DNA of 64,000 nt, from positions 395,304-459,303 of the forward strand of contig JAJNNX010000048.1 of the NCBI GenBank assembly GCA_023159155.1, written 5' to 3'. The stretch comes from Ustulina deusta. Its lineage: Eukaryota > Ascomycota > Sordariomycetes > Xylariales > Xylariaceae. The notes beneath the pieces are model-generated. The model did no database searches. It saw only the letters and a list, made by a program, of their open reading frames with translations, and was not told where the DNA came from. The translations under genes and the position numbers were made by a program. This document shows positions 1-12,582 of this stretch, one piece after another; within the stretch, counting starts at the first letter, position 1; every line of letters begins with the position of its first letter.

Positions 1-218
1 CAACCAATCCATACCTTCAGTCCCCGCACCTCCACGTCTTTCACAGCGTTTATCAATCATCTATTACTTTTCATAAGATACAAACCTTATCAGGTCCTTT
101 CGTTTGCACCAACTTTGCTCATTGGCTTCCACCTCCGTTTTCATAGAGTGTTTTTTTCCCTTTCTGTCTTTCAATTAGCCCAGTACTAATTCATAGTCCA
201 CCGCAGCTCACCGACACA

Positions 219-3200
219 ATGTCTGGCTCTCAGTATTCTGGTTCGGGTGCTCTACGCAATCCTGACCTTGAGAGGGTCTTAGGAATTAATCTTGATGGTG
301 CATCAGATAGACCCCGAGGGTCAACTGCTGGATCTCAGCGAGGATCAGTCACCGGCTCCCACTCTGGTTCGCGAGCGGGATCGCGAGCTGGCTCACCTCC
401 TAGGCCACCTATGCATGGCTCGCCGGCAGCCGCTAGCAGCAAGGCTAGTGGTTACAAAGTTGAGCCCCTCGGATATGACCCTGCACGTGAGAAGCCAATG
501 CGCCCTGTTGAAATCGTCGGTAAGCGGGTTGACTTGCCTGCCGACGCGTACTTGGAGGTAAGCTCTTGTCCTAATATTAGCTGAATATCCCTGGAGCCAG
601 ATAGGCGTACTATTCTATTCGCTGTTATGGTTGCCCTACTAACTGCTATGGCCTTAGAACCCAGAAAAAAGCCGTTTCACACGCCGCCCTGGCTTTAATA
701 CCCAAGGCAAGCCTATTCAAGTCCAGTTGAATATTTTCCCCGTTGAGGGCTTTGCGGGTAGTAAAGTCTACCAGTACGACGTGAGTTGAAACGCCCTCGA
801 ATATATATCGTCGTAGGTACTCACTATTTATTTAGGTGTCGATCAGCCCCGAACCTACTAAACAGTCTCGGGCATTGATCAAGAAACTGTGGAACTCCAA
901 GCCTGTTCAAGAGGCCATGATCAAAGCTGGTGGCAAGTGGCTATACGATGGCAACAAGCTGGCTTGGTAAGGCTTAGGTACAATAACACTGCTAAGTACC
1001 CACTAACAATTCGTCAGGTCATCTAATCAGATTGAGCGTAATGAGCTTCGGGTATCAATCGACCTGGATGCGGACAAACCCAACAAGAAAAAGGTTGGCA
1101 GTACCGGAGTATATTACGTTCGGGTCAAACAAAGTGCAGCCATCAACCTGGCCTACTTGCAACGGTACCTCGAAGGCGGGATTGGATGGGATAACCATGT
1201 CCTCGAATGCTTGAGTATAACTGCCCCGTTAAACTCTCTATTATAGTGCCATTTTCCTGACTTTACTAGACTTTTTTGATCATTGCATGCGACAGACAGC
1301 ATCGGAAACGATGGTCGCAATTCGTCGAAACTTCTATCCGAAGAATTCGAAGCCCTATGGTCTCGGCTCCGTTGTAGAAGCTTACAAAGGCTACTATGCA
1401 GCGGTCCGACTTGGCGAGGTAAGTTAATTCGAAAGCTATAATTTGCGAGCAGATGTCTAATATTGCCACCCAGGCAAAGAAGCTTATGATCAACGTCGAC
1501 ACTGCAAATACAGCTTTCTGGCAAACTCGAACTGTTGCGGAGATAGCTTTGCGTATGTTTCAGGCGCACAAAGAGAAATGGAATAATTGTAAGTTGATTT
1601 GGTCATATATCTAGCGGTATACTAACTTATGTCAAAGATGAATGGGTGGAATTTTGCAACGAGCTGCGGCCTGTACCTATCAGAGATAGGCAAGGGCGAA
1701 CTATCCCTGGACAGTCCGAAGCCTTCACTCTCCTACGAAGGCTCCAAAAGCTAAAGTTCCTTGTCAATCATCGCGGGAAAACGCAGCAGCAGAAGATATA
1801 CACAATCAAGCATATTATCTTCGACGAGAACTACGGTAGGGAGGGCGGTCACTCTCAGAACGTTACGTTCAACAAGCGAATGCCAGATGGTAGCATTCAA
1901 GAAACAACTGTGTGGCAACACTACAATGAGCAGTATAACATTCGGCTTCAGTACCCGAAACTGCCAATTATCGAGACAACTCGCGGGGGTTTTTTCCCGA
2001 TGGAACTATGTAATGTCGCCGACTTTCAACGCTACCCGTATAAGCTTGATCCCGCACAGGTAAGTCATACTTCCATTCTACGTTTAATGTATATTTGCTA
2101 ACATAGTATAGACCGCAGCAATGATAAAATTCGCAGTCACTCGTCCGGCCGAACGCAAGAAGGATATTTTGGAAGGTTTCAAGCGCCTGAACTACACCAA
2201 TGACCCCTACCTAACCGCATTTGGCATCAAAGTTTCGGGCAACATGCAAGTAACTAATGCGCGGCTGCTCAAGAACCCAGAGATCGCGTTCGCTGGAAAC
2301 ACCAAGCATAATCCAGGAGTCTCGGGCCGGTGGGATTTGCGTGGCAAGCGGTTTCTTGAAACAAACCAAAAGCAGATACTTTCATGGGGATTGGTAGTCT
2401 GCGGAAATGCTTGCACAAAGCAGGATGCAGAAGCGTTCGCTTCGAAGTTTGCGCAAACCTACAGGAACCACGGAGCCAATATTGGGGCGCCTCTTCACGT
2501 CGTCCAGATCCCCTACAGTGTTGGTGATTACGGCGAAATTTGCAAAGAGGCCTGGAACATGATCGGCAATAAGTACAAGAATTTCCCACAGATGATATTT
2601 TTTGTTGTTCCCAACAAGAATGCTCTTGTCTACGAACGCATCAAGAAAAGTATGGACTGTAGGTGGTGCTGCCCATCTCAGGTACTGCAAGCCGGCCACG
2701 TTAAAAAGGCCAATGCCCAATATATGAGCAATGTGGCGATGAAAGTGAACGCTAAGTTAGGCGGCGTTACTTGCAAGGTTGCTAGCCCTAACCCAAGCAG
2801 CCCATTTTTCAAATGCCCTACGATCATCGTAGGCGTTGATGTATCTCACGCTTCCCCTGGAAGCGGCTCTCCATCCATGGCAGCGATGACAGTTTCTCTG
2901 GATAAAAATGCTACTCGTTACGCCGCGGCCTGTGAAGTCAATGGCTGGCGTGAAGAACTCTTACAGTCAACAACGAGCCATGGGATGTTCCCACCTCTCC
3001 TGAAGCATTGGATCAGCATTCATAAAACAGCCCCCCAGCATCTCTACTATTTTCGCGACGGTGTTGCTGAAGGCCAGTTCCAGGGAGTACTTGAGACGGA
3101 GATCAGCGAAATCCGCCGGGCATTCCGAGAGTGCAACGCTGGTAACCCGAAGATTACGGCCATAATTGCTACCAAGCGACATCATATTCGCTTTTTCCCA

Positions 3201-3689
3201 AAGCCAGGTGACCAGGCCACTGGCGACAGAAACGCGAACCCTCTACCAGGGACTCTCGTGGAGCGTGATGCAACACATCCTCATCATTTCGATTTTTACT
3301 TGTGTTCACATGTAGCAATCCAGGGCACCGCACGCCCCGTCCATTATCAGGTGATATATGACGACGCCAACGTCAAGCCGGACGATTTGCAAATGATGAT
3401 CTATCAACAATGCTACCAGTATGCTCGCTCTACTACGCCGGTATCTCTACACCCTGCCGTGTACTACGCCCATGTAGCCTCAAACCGTGCTAGATCGCAT
3501 GAGAACATTCATGCAAGTCAAAAAGAGCATGTGGGAGGAAAGGAAGGGTACCCCACTGCCAAACACTCGTCAGAAGTTTACTCTGCACACAGTGGACTAA
3601 GCGAACCTCTCCCATTGGTACCGATGAAGAGCGAGGGTGTCCCCAATGAACGAATTGCATTCATGAATACTACCATGTGGTATATCTAG
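219..3689 (+). CDS. Argonaute (PAZ-PIWI) RNA-silencing protein, eight exons
   Basis: Argonaute loads small guide RNAs and silences or slices matching transcripts. I read the exons as join(219..557, 658..780, 836..966, 1018..1214, 1270..1418, 1474..1588, 1638..2059, 2112..3689), which keep frame and give 1017 residues, a normal fungal AGO length. The first ~70 residues are rich in Gly/Ser/Arg (GSRAGSRAGSPP). An N-domain motif RPGFNTQGKPIQVQ follows, then ECLNFFDHCMRQ and a PAZ region. The MID section has IFFVVPNKNALVYERIK. In PIWI the catalytic set looks complete: D in IIVGVDVSHASPGS, a Glu in WREELLQS, D in FRDGVAEGQF, and H in VYYAHVASNRARSH. The protein ends with the usual MWYI. It resembles QDE-2 and SMS-2 of Neurospora, but I cannot tell which paralogue it is. 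Family and activity are confident; individual splice sites less so. Confidence 0.95.
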
Positions 3690-3906
3690 TTCTGCAGTTC
3701 TTCTGCTACGCTGGGTTGTTTATCTATCGGTTTAAGCTCTCTGGTTACACTCTTCGTCTCTGCACGATTACTTATTTGTAGTCGTGCACGAGACCGCTTC
3801 TCTCGCGGCTAACTGGACTCATACGGCGATGCTTTCTACGGATGCAGCCAGTGCATCTCTCTGCGCTAAATGCTTGGCTTAACTAACGACTGAGATATAT
3901 GTTGAC

Positions 3907-4224
3907 ATGCCGAGGTACGTCGCCAGACATGCTCTTTCCCCAGCTTCGGCTCAGTTAACTAACAGCTATTGTAGGTTCACCGATTCCGATGTCAACCGAA
4001 GTGGTTTCCATATGGCGAAAACGAGATTTGACAAAAAGAAAAAAAAATCGCAACCATCCCGCTGCACTCTCCATTTCTTTCCAGTTATTGGCCCGATTGA
4101 GAGGGGAGAGTCTTACGCAAAATCACCATTTTCAATGGGAAGAGCTCGGAATCGTCGTCACACAGAGCTGGTTAAGCTCATGTTCTCCCTTGTGTGCCTA
4201 TCGTCCATCTTCTCACCACCTTAA
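3907..4224 (+). CDS. Possible short hypothetical gene downstream of Argonaute
   Basis: A reading frame of 105 codons starts MPR and ends at 4224. An intron-like stretch lies at 3915..3974 (GTACGT donor, TTAACTAAC branch-like motif, TTGTAG acceptor). Its 60 nt length keeps the frame, and removal joins MPR to FTDSDVNRSGFHMAKTR, leaving 85 residues. The product is basic with a K5 run and a hydrophobic end. No family is recognised. It could equally be a decayed gene or 3' flanking sequence of the Argonaute gene. The intron-like signal is the main reason to list it. Confidence 0.25.
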   Translation: MPRYVARHALSPASAQLTNSYCRFTDSDVNRSGFHMAKTRFDKKKKKSQPSRCTLHFFPVIGPIERGESYAKSPFSMGRARNRRHTELVKLMFSLVCLSSIFSPP

Positions 4225-4259
4225 ATCTGATGCAGCACGCAGAAGATATGGTTGACTAT

Positions 4260-5920
4260 CGCTAGACTTCCTATCTCATGATTACAGTTTATAGGTTATA
4301 GTCCTCACGGCTTTGATCATGCCCCTTTTCCATATATTTCCTTCGTCAGGGTTTCTAGTCCTTCCCATTCCCGTTCTGGAGTATCTTCACCCCTATCAAC
4401 TTTTCTAAATCTCGAGATGACAAAGAAATAATAGTTCCGGATTCAAGTCTGAGCTGCTGGACTCCGCAACACTCTGAGATAAGCAGATAGTCAGATAGAT
4501 AATGGAAGACTCCGATGTATTAATAATTTCGTTCATTTCTCCTACGTGATTTGCCCAAGATCTGTGCTAATATTTTCGACGTAGCTAACATATCAAACCT
4601 GAGTGATTCATATGCTGGATCTTGTTTTAACTGGGTTGGCTAGCATATCCTGAAAAAAACTTGGGTTGTCATTCACAATGTCATAACTGCTTGGGTGGCA
4701 TATTGGTGAGCAGTGAATCATGATAATTTCTAATCTTCATAAGCAAAATTCCACATGCAGATATAGTGGATTGAAAAATATTGTGGAAAGATTCCCACAG
4801 ATGTGAGCTTTCGCCTTGGCTGTGTAGGAGTGAATATGAAGAGAAAGGATGTAGTGCCGATAGAGGACAGAGTACGGCTGGGATGAATACTAGTTTAGAA
4901 TGAGCTAAGGTGGTAAAAGTTGATGGATAGTGGCTCGCGGATGGGGAGACACGCGGTGATGATGCATGAGATATTACGACCGTGGAGTTCAAGATCAGTA
5001 ATTAGGAACATCATAGAGACTTGGTATACTAATGTATGTAGGTAGGTTTTGTGATGCTAGGTGGGATACCTACGTGACGGCAATGATTGTGGTCTGCGTG
5101 ATCTGATTTGCTGATGATATGTAGATAGGTCGCCGAGGGAGCGAGGGACTCATGCGATCGGTGTTTCTGGGTGCCGGGGTGTTGGGTATGCGTGTATCGC
5201 GCGGGTGTGGAACGCTAGATAGAGCCTGGCTATCTGGTTGTGCGGAGGAATTATCCCGGCTGTGCAAGGTTGGCAGCAGTAGGTAGGGCATTTATCGCGA
5301 GTAGAGGACCTGGGGTTTATGGTTGGCGAAATGGATTAGATGATCGTGGGTTATGGGTGTCGTGGCGTTCTTGTGTGCCCCTGCCTGCAGGTAGTTCCGG
5401 GAGGTGAGATCGGTCAGACACGAAGGGTCATGTTTGGAGACAGATGGGTATTTTGATGTGGACACGGGTGCGTAATTGTATTCGGGCTCTCTCCTTGAAG
5501 CTCGCAAACGGATTGGTGATGGGCGGCTTGGACCGTCGAATCGTACAGATAAGCAGGACGGGTGGACCGGCATTGGCATACTGGAGGGTGCGGAGGGATC
5601 TCGAGGAGATAATTAGATAATCTGTCAATAGAATTGATTGATGTGAGATGTGAGTGAGCTATCCGGCAAGTTGGGTTCGATTCCTGGCGGCGCTGGTGGG
5701 CTTCGCGAGTTAGCTCTGTTTGGAGTATTGAGGTCACAGGTTACAGTAAGCATGCAGCATAACTGTTGCCAGACCCGCTGGGCTCTGAGCCACTAGGTAT
5801 GCTATCTTCTGTACTTAAGTACCTACTACGCAGTAGTCCCAGTGTTCGTCCTCCATCCTTTCTACAGCTCAAGACGACAGAATACAAGACGACAGAATAC
5901 AAGACTGCCGAGCTCGGTAC
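4260..5920. other. Intergenic stretch, no supported gene
   Basis: Only short overlapping minus-strand frames (about 60-107 codons between 4681 and 5737) occur. They have no domain, no splice logic and Pro/Ser/Thr-heavy composition. A short tandem of the motif GACAGAATACAAGAC lies near 5876-5905. Confidence 0.5.
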
Positions 5921-5923
5921 CCG

Positions 5924-6654
5924 CTATCGGTACAGCGACAGATCATAGCGAATTGATGGGAGGTAAGCAAATTCGATGTATATATGATAGCTTTGGATGC
6001 GCTCGACAACGTTCCGAGCAGCTTCAGAATTGCCGTCACTGGCCTCACGGTCATCTGAAATACGCGTTATAGCCCGGGTCCACACTGCTTGGAATGCACG
6101 CTTCTCGACCTTCGCGCTAGGTCCACCATCCGTGTTGAAAAAGAAGAGCGTCTGGACATGACTATAGATTCCGTCAAAGTTTCGGGTATCATGAGAGATT
6201 TAGGGCAACCATATACTCGACAGCAGGTGGAGTTCTCCTCAAGTTCCCATTGCGCAAGCAGCACAACAAGATGAAGGCCTGCTCTCTTCTGCGTTTGCTT
6301 AAGCAGTTCGCGCTCAATTTTTAACGACTCTCAAATACGAGGGACTGGAGAATAACCAATAATCAGGGTTTCCCCTGTTGGATGCTTTGTCTTCTTTCTA
6401 GCGTACGTCGAGCACAATTGAAGGAAGGTTTCGGGCACACCGTTGAACTTTGTCGCTTCGTCCATCTTGAATCGATCGACCCTTGCAACGACAGTTCATA
6501 TGATACCAGGGATTGACAGAATGAAGTCGCCATTGATACGCGGCTGCAAGCCGGTAAATAGCGCGAACACTTCCTTTGGGCTTGCATGGCCTGCCCGACC
6601 TAGTGTAGTGGCTTCAGCTGGAAAGAGATCGTATTTCTCAAACGCCACAATGCA
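5924..6654 (-). pseudogene. Decayed protein-coding gene with in-frame stops and a frameshift
   Basis: Read on the minus strand, one frame from 6654 down to 6331 looks protein-like (AFEKYDLFPAEATTLGRAG, then GVPETFLQLCSTYARKKT). It is cut by TGA at 6496..6498 and TGA at 6331..6333. A second coherent stretch in another frame runs from about 6182 to 5924 (FDGIYSHVQTLFFFNTDGG, RITRISDDREASDGN, NVVERIQSY). The two look like halves of one gene with two nonsense changes and at least one frameshift between about 6330 and 6182. I do not recognise the family. The relic call rests on ordered, non-repetitive residue composition across the breaks. Confidence 0.55.
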
Positions 6655-6659
6655 GTACT

Positions 6660-9600
6660 ATCTTCTCCAAAGTTACTGGGAAACAAACACTGCATTCTAC
6701 GGCCAAATTATGTGCCCACGAGGGCATTTCCTACGAATTGGCTAATTCCTACCCTCGCCCCCCAAGTGAACTAGAGAAGTGCACTAGGAAATGATGTGTC
6801 CATCTGTCAAACTTTCCCGGGGTATCAAGTTGAAGTTGGCAAAATCTACATACACTTCTAGGGTGGCCTTTCTATAGCTAACGGATATCTAAATTACTTA
6901 AACTAAGCATACCATGCAAGTAGTCGCGAGGATCGGTCGCTTTCAGGCACAAAAAGATAGCAGCAGGATGGAGGCAGAGAAGTCCAGGGCTCAACTCGCC
7001 ATTCTGTTGTGCCTCACTTCCCGAATTAACCGCCCACAACCTGAAATAAGATGCCAGCCCGGAGATTTCGCACTAGCGCCTAACTCTAAACTAGAACGAA
7101 ATTCGGGCGAGCTATCCCGCTCTCGGGGAAATTTGAAAGAGTCATGGCTTGCACTCCGATATCTTTAGTTCTTGAATCTGTGACAGGATGCGTGTAAGAC
7201 GCTGTGAGTACTAAGGATATTAGCGCTACATAGCCACATGTGAAGACAAGGCTCGAAAACCTGTGAGGTCGTGGAGGATAGTGAATAATCCCTTGGGCGA
7301 TTATATTTAGAATGCTAGTTATAGAAAGACCCGAGTCCTCCCAGCGAGGTAATTAATGATATTGTGTCACATCCCGGATACTTCTCTTGCCGCTTACCTC
7401 GGGAGAGCTTACACTTTTATATTGGTAGTGTGACAACTCTTAATTCTGGCGTGAGGATTGCGCAGGCAATTGATATGCACATCTTACTGGGGCAGAAAGG
7501 GAAAAAAATTAAAAATTAAAAAAGGCAACAGATGGCAGTTTAAGTTAGGGAGAGAATAGCTACGGCAGAAGCTTTTCCCGCGCCTCCCAGAAGCCGCTTC
7601 CAGTGGCTGCGAAGCGATTGCTTACCTCGGGCTGGAGATGAGCTGATGGGGAAACGTGACAAATAATTGAGCACGAACTACATAAAAAAAAAAAGTCGTG
7701 GTTGAACCCCATCAACCGTCACCAATGCGGTATTGATATTCGTGTTTCTGCATCTGTCGTCTGTCTGGACAGCAGTGAGGTGTCCAATAGACGACTTGAG
7801 CCGGCCCCGAGACGCGTCGGGTCCTGGAGTGGAGACTGGGCGAATCGGAGTTTTGGAGAAAGCTTGAGTGATTCTATATTTAGAGTGACACGTTGCTGGG
7901 GAGTCTGCTTTGGTAATAGGCTCTTACCCAAGGTTATCCACTCGCCATAGTCCTATCGCAATCTCTAGCCGGAATTACCATTCCTCCGCCACGCGCGGGC
8001 AAATAGTCAAACCATTTCATTATTATTGCTTATTGTATTTCCAGGGAAATTTTAACATTGGTGTGATATGGGCATGACGAAGTTCTCGAAGAAAAATTTA
8101 GCAACAATGCTGAGCCTCAGACTCACATCAATGCAACATGCCCCACAGCCGCTGTAGGTTGGCTGACCGAGGTGATTGATTGGCCTTGTCAGCGGCTCTG
8201 CTCCGTGCCGCATTGTCGCCCCCGATGAATCCCTTCTCCGCTGTTTCCGACTCGACGTGGGATGATTCTGAGGTGCCGTGCCGTAAGCATGGGAAATTGG
8301 TTCCGGACGCATCGCATTCGAGTCATTGTTTTCGAGGCGGTATATACCGCAACCGCCAGGGTAGCTCGCCGGGCTGGCTATTGAACGATCACGGAACAAT
8401 GACACTAGATGAATAAACATGGTCTAGTGTAGGTGATCGTTCTGGAATGTAAAGCTTGTTGCTTTGGTTCTCTTACACGAATCTCCACAGAATCATCGGT
8501 TCTTTCGGATCCGAGGCAAGCACCCATCAACATCATGAGAGCTAGTAGGGTGCTGCGGACGCTCCCAAGAGTCTGGGCAGTGGAGTTCTAAGCTACGTAT
8601 GTTTTTCACACCGGTAGTTCAAACACATTCATTCTATATTAAGATAGCTTAGTTATCCTTATTTTCTGCAGTTTATATTCTCGCTGTCACCATTTCATTA
8701 GCTAACTTTTTTATACACGACTCATCGTGCTAATAGGCGCAGTTGACTGGGATGCCTCAAACGAGACTGTTATAGGTTTAGGTTCATGTTCTAATGAAGA
8801 TCATTTCGCACCGGATACTCAGCCAACCTTCATTGTACTCAGCCGCAGGCAGCTGAAAGGACCCTCGAGGCCCGCTATTCCCTATGAGGCTTAGATTAGA
8901 CCCCTTGCATCGTCTAAAGACTCGAGCGCAAGGTTATTTATATTGTGTCCTCGCGGTCCCACAGCACGTTCACGCCAGCCAAATGAGCAAAAATTGGTAC
9001 GCCATGCAGACAGACTAGTACTGTATGGTAGCTAGCTGTCCTAACTAATCAGGCACTACCGTGAGGTACAGAGTCGTTGGGCTGACGCCAGGGCATACCG
9101 ACATAATCTCGGCGTGATTGAATCGAGTACCGGTATCTAGTGTAGCCCTCGAATTCAAAGAAACAGGGTTGTGCTTACATGCGGAAGGACTTTCGTCTAA
9201 TTTCGCAAATTATCTCAACCAACCAAATTACTCCATTGGCCCGCCTGTGTCTTACTTTGTCATGTCGTTGGGCACAGCATTGGTGGAGCGGTGACAACGA
9301 CGTTAGCGAGAAGCTCGGTGGCTTGTCCGCTTCAATCTAGCGTACGATCCAGACGCCTCCCAGCCTCAGATGGTGTCAACTCTTAGCGCGACATATCTAT
9401 TGGGTCTGCTGTTTGCGCGTCACTTATATAGGAACAGCGTATCCCCCCGTCTCTGTTCGTGGCTCTCGTGTGTTGGTTTCATGAACGAACAAGCTCATCA
9501 CCAACCTTACCCACGAGACATTCGAGTGGAGTGGATTACGACTATGACGACGACCATGTTATGACGTAGGATATACAATATTTGAAAAGAAGAAAGGACT

Positions 9601-9755
9601 ATTGAAAATTGGAATCACCAACCTATTGGGTCGAACGCTTTATTTTGTCCACACGACAGCCAGACAGCCGGAGGCGTTTGCGGAGCTGAAGCCAGGCCCA
9701 GGTAGAAGACATCGAAGGTCCTGAAATTCGGTTAAAAGACATCATAAACTAGAGG
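6660..9755. other. 3.1 kb intergenic stretch, nothing recognised
   Basis: All frames are short and lack domains or credible splicing. An A-rich tract lies at about 7500-7523. I see no tRNA, repeat family or relic that I can support. Confidence 0.5.
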
Positions 9756-11282
9756 ATGATAGGGTCACATCGCGACAATGCTCACTTCACTCGAGCCGGG
9801 TGGAAGAAGAGGGTAATGTTACCATGTTGGGTCATTCAAATCCTCATTCTGTTGAGTGTGATGGGCTTGTTCTCTTATCGCCTGTCGTACACGGTGAACA
9901 CTTGGGAAGAACAGGAGAGCAAGGGAGACGTACCGGTGGTTGAGTTTGTGTGAGTGCCTGTTCACCGAAGACATTCGCGTCCCCTCGAATGATCCTCACA
10001 AACTGGTGTCTGGTCTGGGTGATTGCAGCGATGGACTAAAGGGCTGACACACTTCACAGATGGGAGGCTGCAAATATAGGGTTCTCGCTCGCCTCACTGG
10101 TTGTCACATTCATCTCAATAGCGAGATTCATCGCCGAAGTCTTGACGCCCCTGCCGTTACTGTTCGGCTGCATTTTGAATGTAGTATTATCGAGCGTCGT
10201 GCTGGCTTTAGACATCGTCATCTACGTCCAACGGCGCGATAAGAATTACTCAGTAATCGGACTGGGCCTCGACGCCGCACTCATGTAAGCGTTTTCCCTC
10301 CTACCCTTACCCTGCCCATTAAAGCAATCACACTAACCTCATCGCGTTCACCAGATTCTTTACTATAATACCACTGATCTACGCCATCATCATCTACCGT
10401 CGCCTGTTGAGCTACGACGACTATCACCTACCTGGCAACCACAAACCCTTCGGATTCACCGGCATCGAGGAGGGCGTCGAAGACCGATTCTCCACGCACC
10501 TCAGCCCGCCTATTCCCTACGACCCGACCAACACGACGACCCTAGGCATCACAACAACCGTGACGGGCCCCGAGCCACAAACCCGCGGCCGCTCCGTCTC
10601 GATAGGCAGCCGCCGCATCTCGCTCTCCTTCAGCCGAAACGCAAGCGTCTCGCCCCACCCCGAGCCACCCTCGGACGTGACGACGCACGAGCGCCGCGCC
10701 AGCTACGACCACCGGCGAGACACGCAGTTCGAAGACTACGTGGCGCGCCGCGCGAGCCAGCGCTCGAGCGGCGTCTCCCTCCTCCAGGACGACGTCAAGC
10801 GGGCCCTCGGCGAGGAGTTCGGGTTCGGCGAGCTGCCGACGACGACGACGACGACGATCAACGCCAAGGGCGAGCGCGTCATCAGCGCCGGCGCCGTGCC
10901 GGCCGCCCACCCGTCGCGGCCGCGCGTGAGCTCCATCGGCCGCCAGACGAGCTACGAGGCGCTCGTCGGCGGCGTCGGCGGCGGCGGTGGCATCATCTCC
11001 GTCACCGTCACCACGCCGCCCGAAGAGAGCCCGCAGCTCGGCCACAGTCTCAACAGCGTCCCCGAGGCGCACGAGGAGGACGACCTCGCGCATGGCGCCA
11101 GGAAGAAGAAGAAGCCGGCGGCGAGGAAGCGGGCCGTCAGCGAGAGCAAGGTCGCGCTGCTGAGCGACGAGAGCGACGGGGAGGACGGCCGCACGAGTCC
11201 CGCGCGCATCGGGCGTGTCGAGGGCCTCGAGGATGTAGAGCTCGACGCAGGCGGGCGCGGGGGGAGAGTGAATGTGATGTGA
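9756..11282 (+). CDS. Four-TM integral membrane protein with long low-complexity tail
   Basis: Exons join(9756..9949, 10060..10284, 10355..11282) give 448 residues in frame with GT-AG introns (GTGAGT/CACAG, GTAAGC/ACCAG). TM segments are: LPCWVIQILILLSVMGLFS in exon 1; GFSLASLVVTFISIARFIA and LLFGCILNVVLSSVVLALD in exon 2; and IFFTIIPLIYAIIIY across exons 2-3. The remaining ~290 residues are hydrophilic and disordered, with Ser/Arg, poly-Thr (PTTTTTT), poly-Gly and Lys/Glu-rich parts, and are probably cytosolic. The tail is very GC-rich at third positions, which creates a long antisense shadow frame. I know this layout from uncharacterised filamentous-fungal membrane proteins but cannot assign a function. 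Confidence 0.8.
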
Positions 11283-12326
11283 CGTGATGTGATGTGATGT
11301 GATTTTGATACCCAACATTTTTTTTTTTTGGAAATTCTGGAGCTCGGAAGGGAAGGCGAGGTTAGGGAGGTGCGGAGACGGGGCTTGCGGGTTTTTGTTT
11401 GTTTATTTTCGCGTGTCTGCCGGACCCGGAGGCGTCTCGTGTTAGCTAGGCGTTGCGAAGGTGCTCTACATACGGACAGGGTGGCTTATGGATAGATGGA
11501 TGGATAGATGGAATGTGTGATGAGATGATTCAATGCAATGTCCTCGGTGGGCCTCGCTTCTCAGTTTGGGGGGCAATACCTACGGGGTTCCTACTCGGTC
11601 TGGCTGGTTTTATTCGGGCTGCCTTGTCGCTTTCGCCGTGGAGCAAACTATGGACGCATATTGCCATGATGTTACTTGTTCTATTGCCTCTGAATATCCT
11701 TCCTTGGCTGAAGGAAGTGCCCAGGGGGGCTAAGTGTGCAGCATGCAAATATTCATCGTTTAGCACTGGCATTGATAAACCAGTACATGTCTCATAACCA
11801 GCCTCTGATCAATATATATTGAGCTTCCTCCCTCCCAATCACTTGCCTTTGGTATACTTTCTCCTATAACTTCTTCCGTCACTTGCTTAATGCTACGATT
11901 GGCAATTTTCGGAAATACGAAGTCAGTTATCATGTAGATGAATGCTATCGGCTAGAAGTGCCTGCCCTACGGATGGGCTTGCTTGCTGGATTAAAGCTTG
12001 GCAAACAGTGAAGACTTCATCATGCGCCCAATGTTAGTTCATATTCATGTAATGTGCTGCGCCAACTGGTCGAGGTGAGTGTCTATTATTATCTCGAGTA
12101 TTGGGTTATTTGTGGAGGTTGACATTTGTCGGCCATTTGGAAGCCTTATGTACCCCTCCCATTATCAACTGACAGCTATTTTCTTAGTGTTGTGGTGAGA
12201 TGACCTCCGCGTTTGTGTCGAGTCCCGACAGTCTAACGCGACCTAGCACCCGGGCCGACCGGCCTGTATATACGATTCATCCCCCGAGCTCCGTTCAAGC
12301 GAGTGGTAGTCTGTTCGTTTGATGTT
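11283..12326. other. Intergenic stretch with short simple repeats
   Basis: A GTGAT pentamer tract (about 11283-11308) follows the membrane-protein stop directly, and a GGATA/GATGG run lies at about 11487-11512. No supported gene. The right part is the 3' flank of the minus-strand peptide gene. Confidence 0.5.
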
Positions 12327-12582
12327 TTATAGGCCAGATGCGCTTGCGGCCTTGTAAACGTTGGCGGAATCGAATGCGACGACATCTCCGTTGGCGTTGG
12401 ACATGGCGGCGCCCTGGACTGGAACACTATCCTGTCGGCGGACAACACTGCTGTCCTCTCGGCGTACCTTGACTGTAGATTTGGTTAGACAAAATGGGAC
12501 CAACCATCCTCATGCATAATCACATACCGAACTGGCCCATAGCGACAGTGAAGAGGGCAAAGATAACGACAGAGGACTTCAT
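12327..12582 (-). CDS. Small secreted peptide precursor with dibasic sites
   Basis: The gene is complement(join(12327..12472, 12528..12582)). The 55 nt intron has a GTATGTG donor and CTACAG acceptor on the minus strand. The product is 66 residues and appears only after splicing. It starts with a signal peptide (MKSSVVIFALFTVAMG), followed by two dibasic stretches (KVRRED and VVRRQD) of the kind cleaved by Kex2. The tail is small and polar (about 35 residues ending ASASGL), with no cysteines. Short secreted proteins of this build occur widely in filamentous fungi, but no function is assigned. The exact match of frame, splice sites and signal peptide makes it convincing despite its size. Confidence 0.72.

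Noticed and set aside
5670..5700. tRNA-like B-box (GGTTCGATTCC)
   Set aside because: The flanks do not pair as a T-stem and no acceptor stem or A-box was found at the right distance.
4681..5737. Minus-strand frames of up to 107 codons
   Set aside because: They overlap in different frames, are Pro/Ser/Thr-rich, and show no domain, signal peptide or intron logic.
10542..11318. 258-codon antisense frame
   Set aside because: Shadow of the GC-rich, biased third positions in the membrane-protein tail; Arg/Ala-only composition and no domain.
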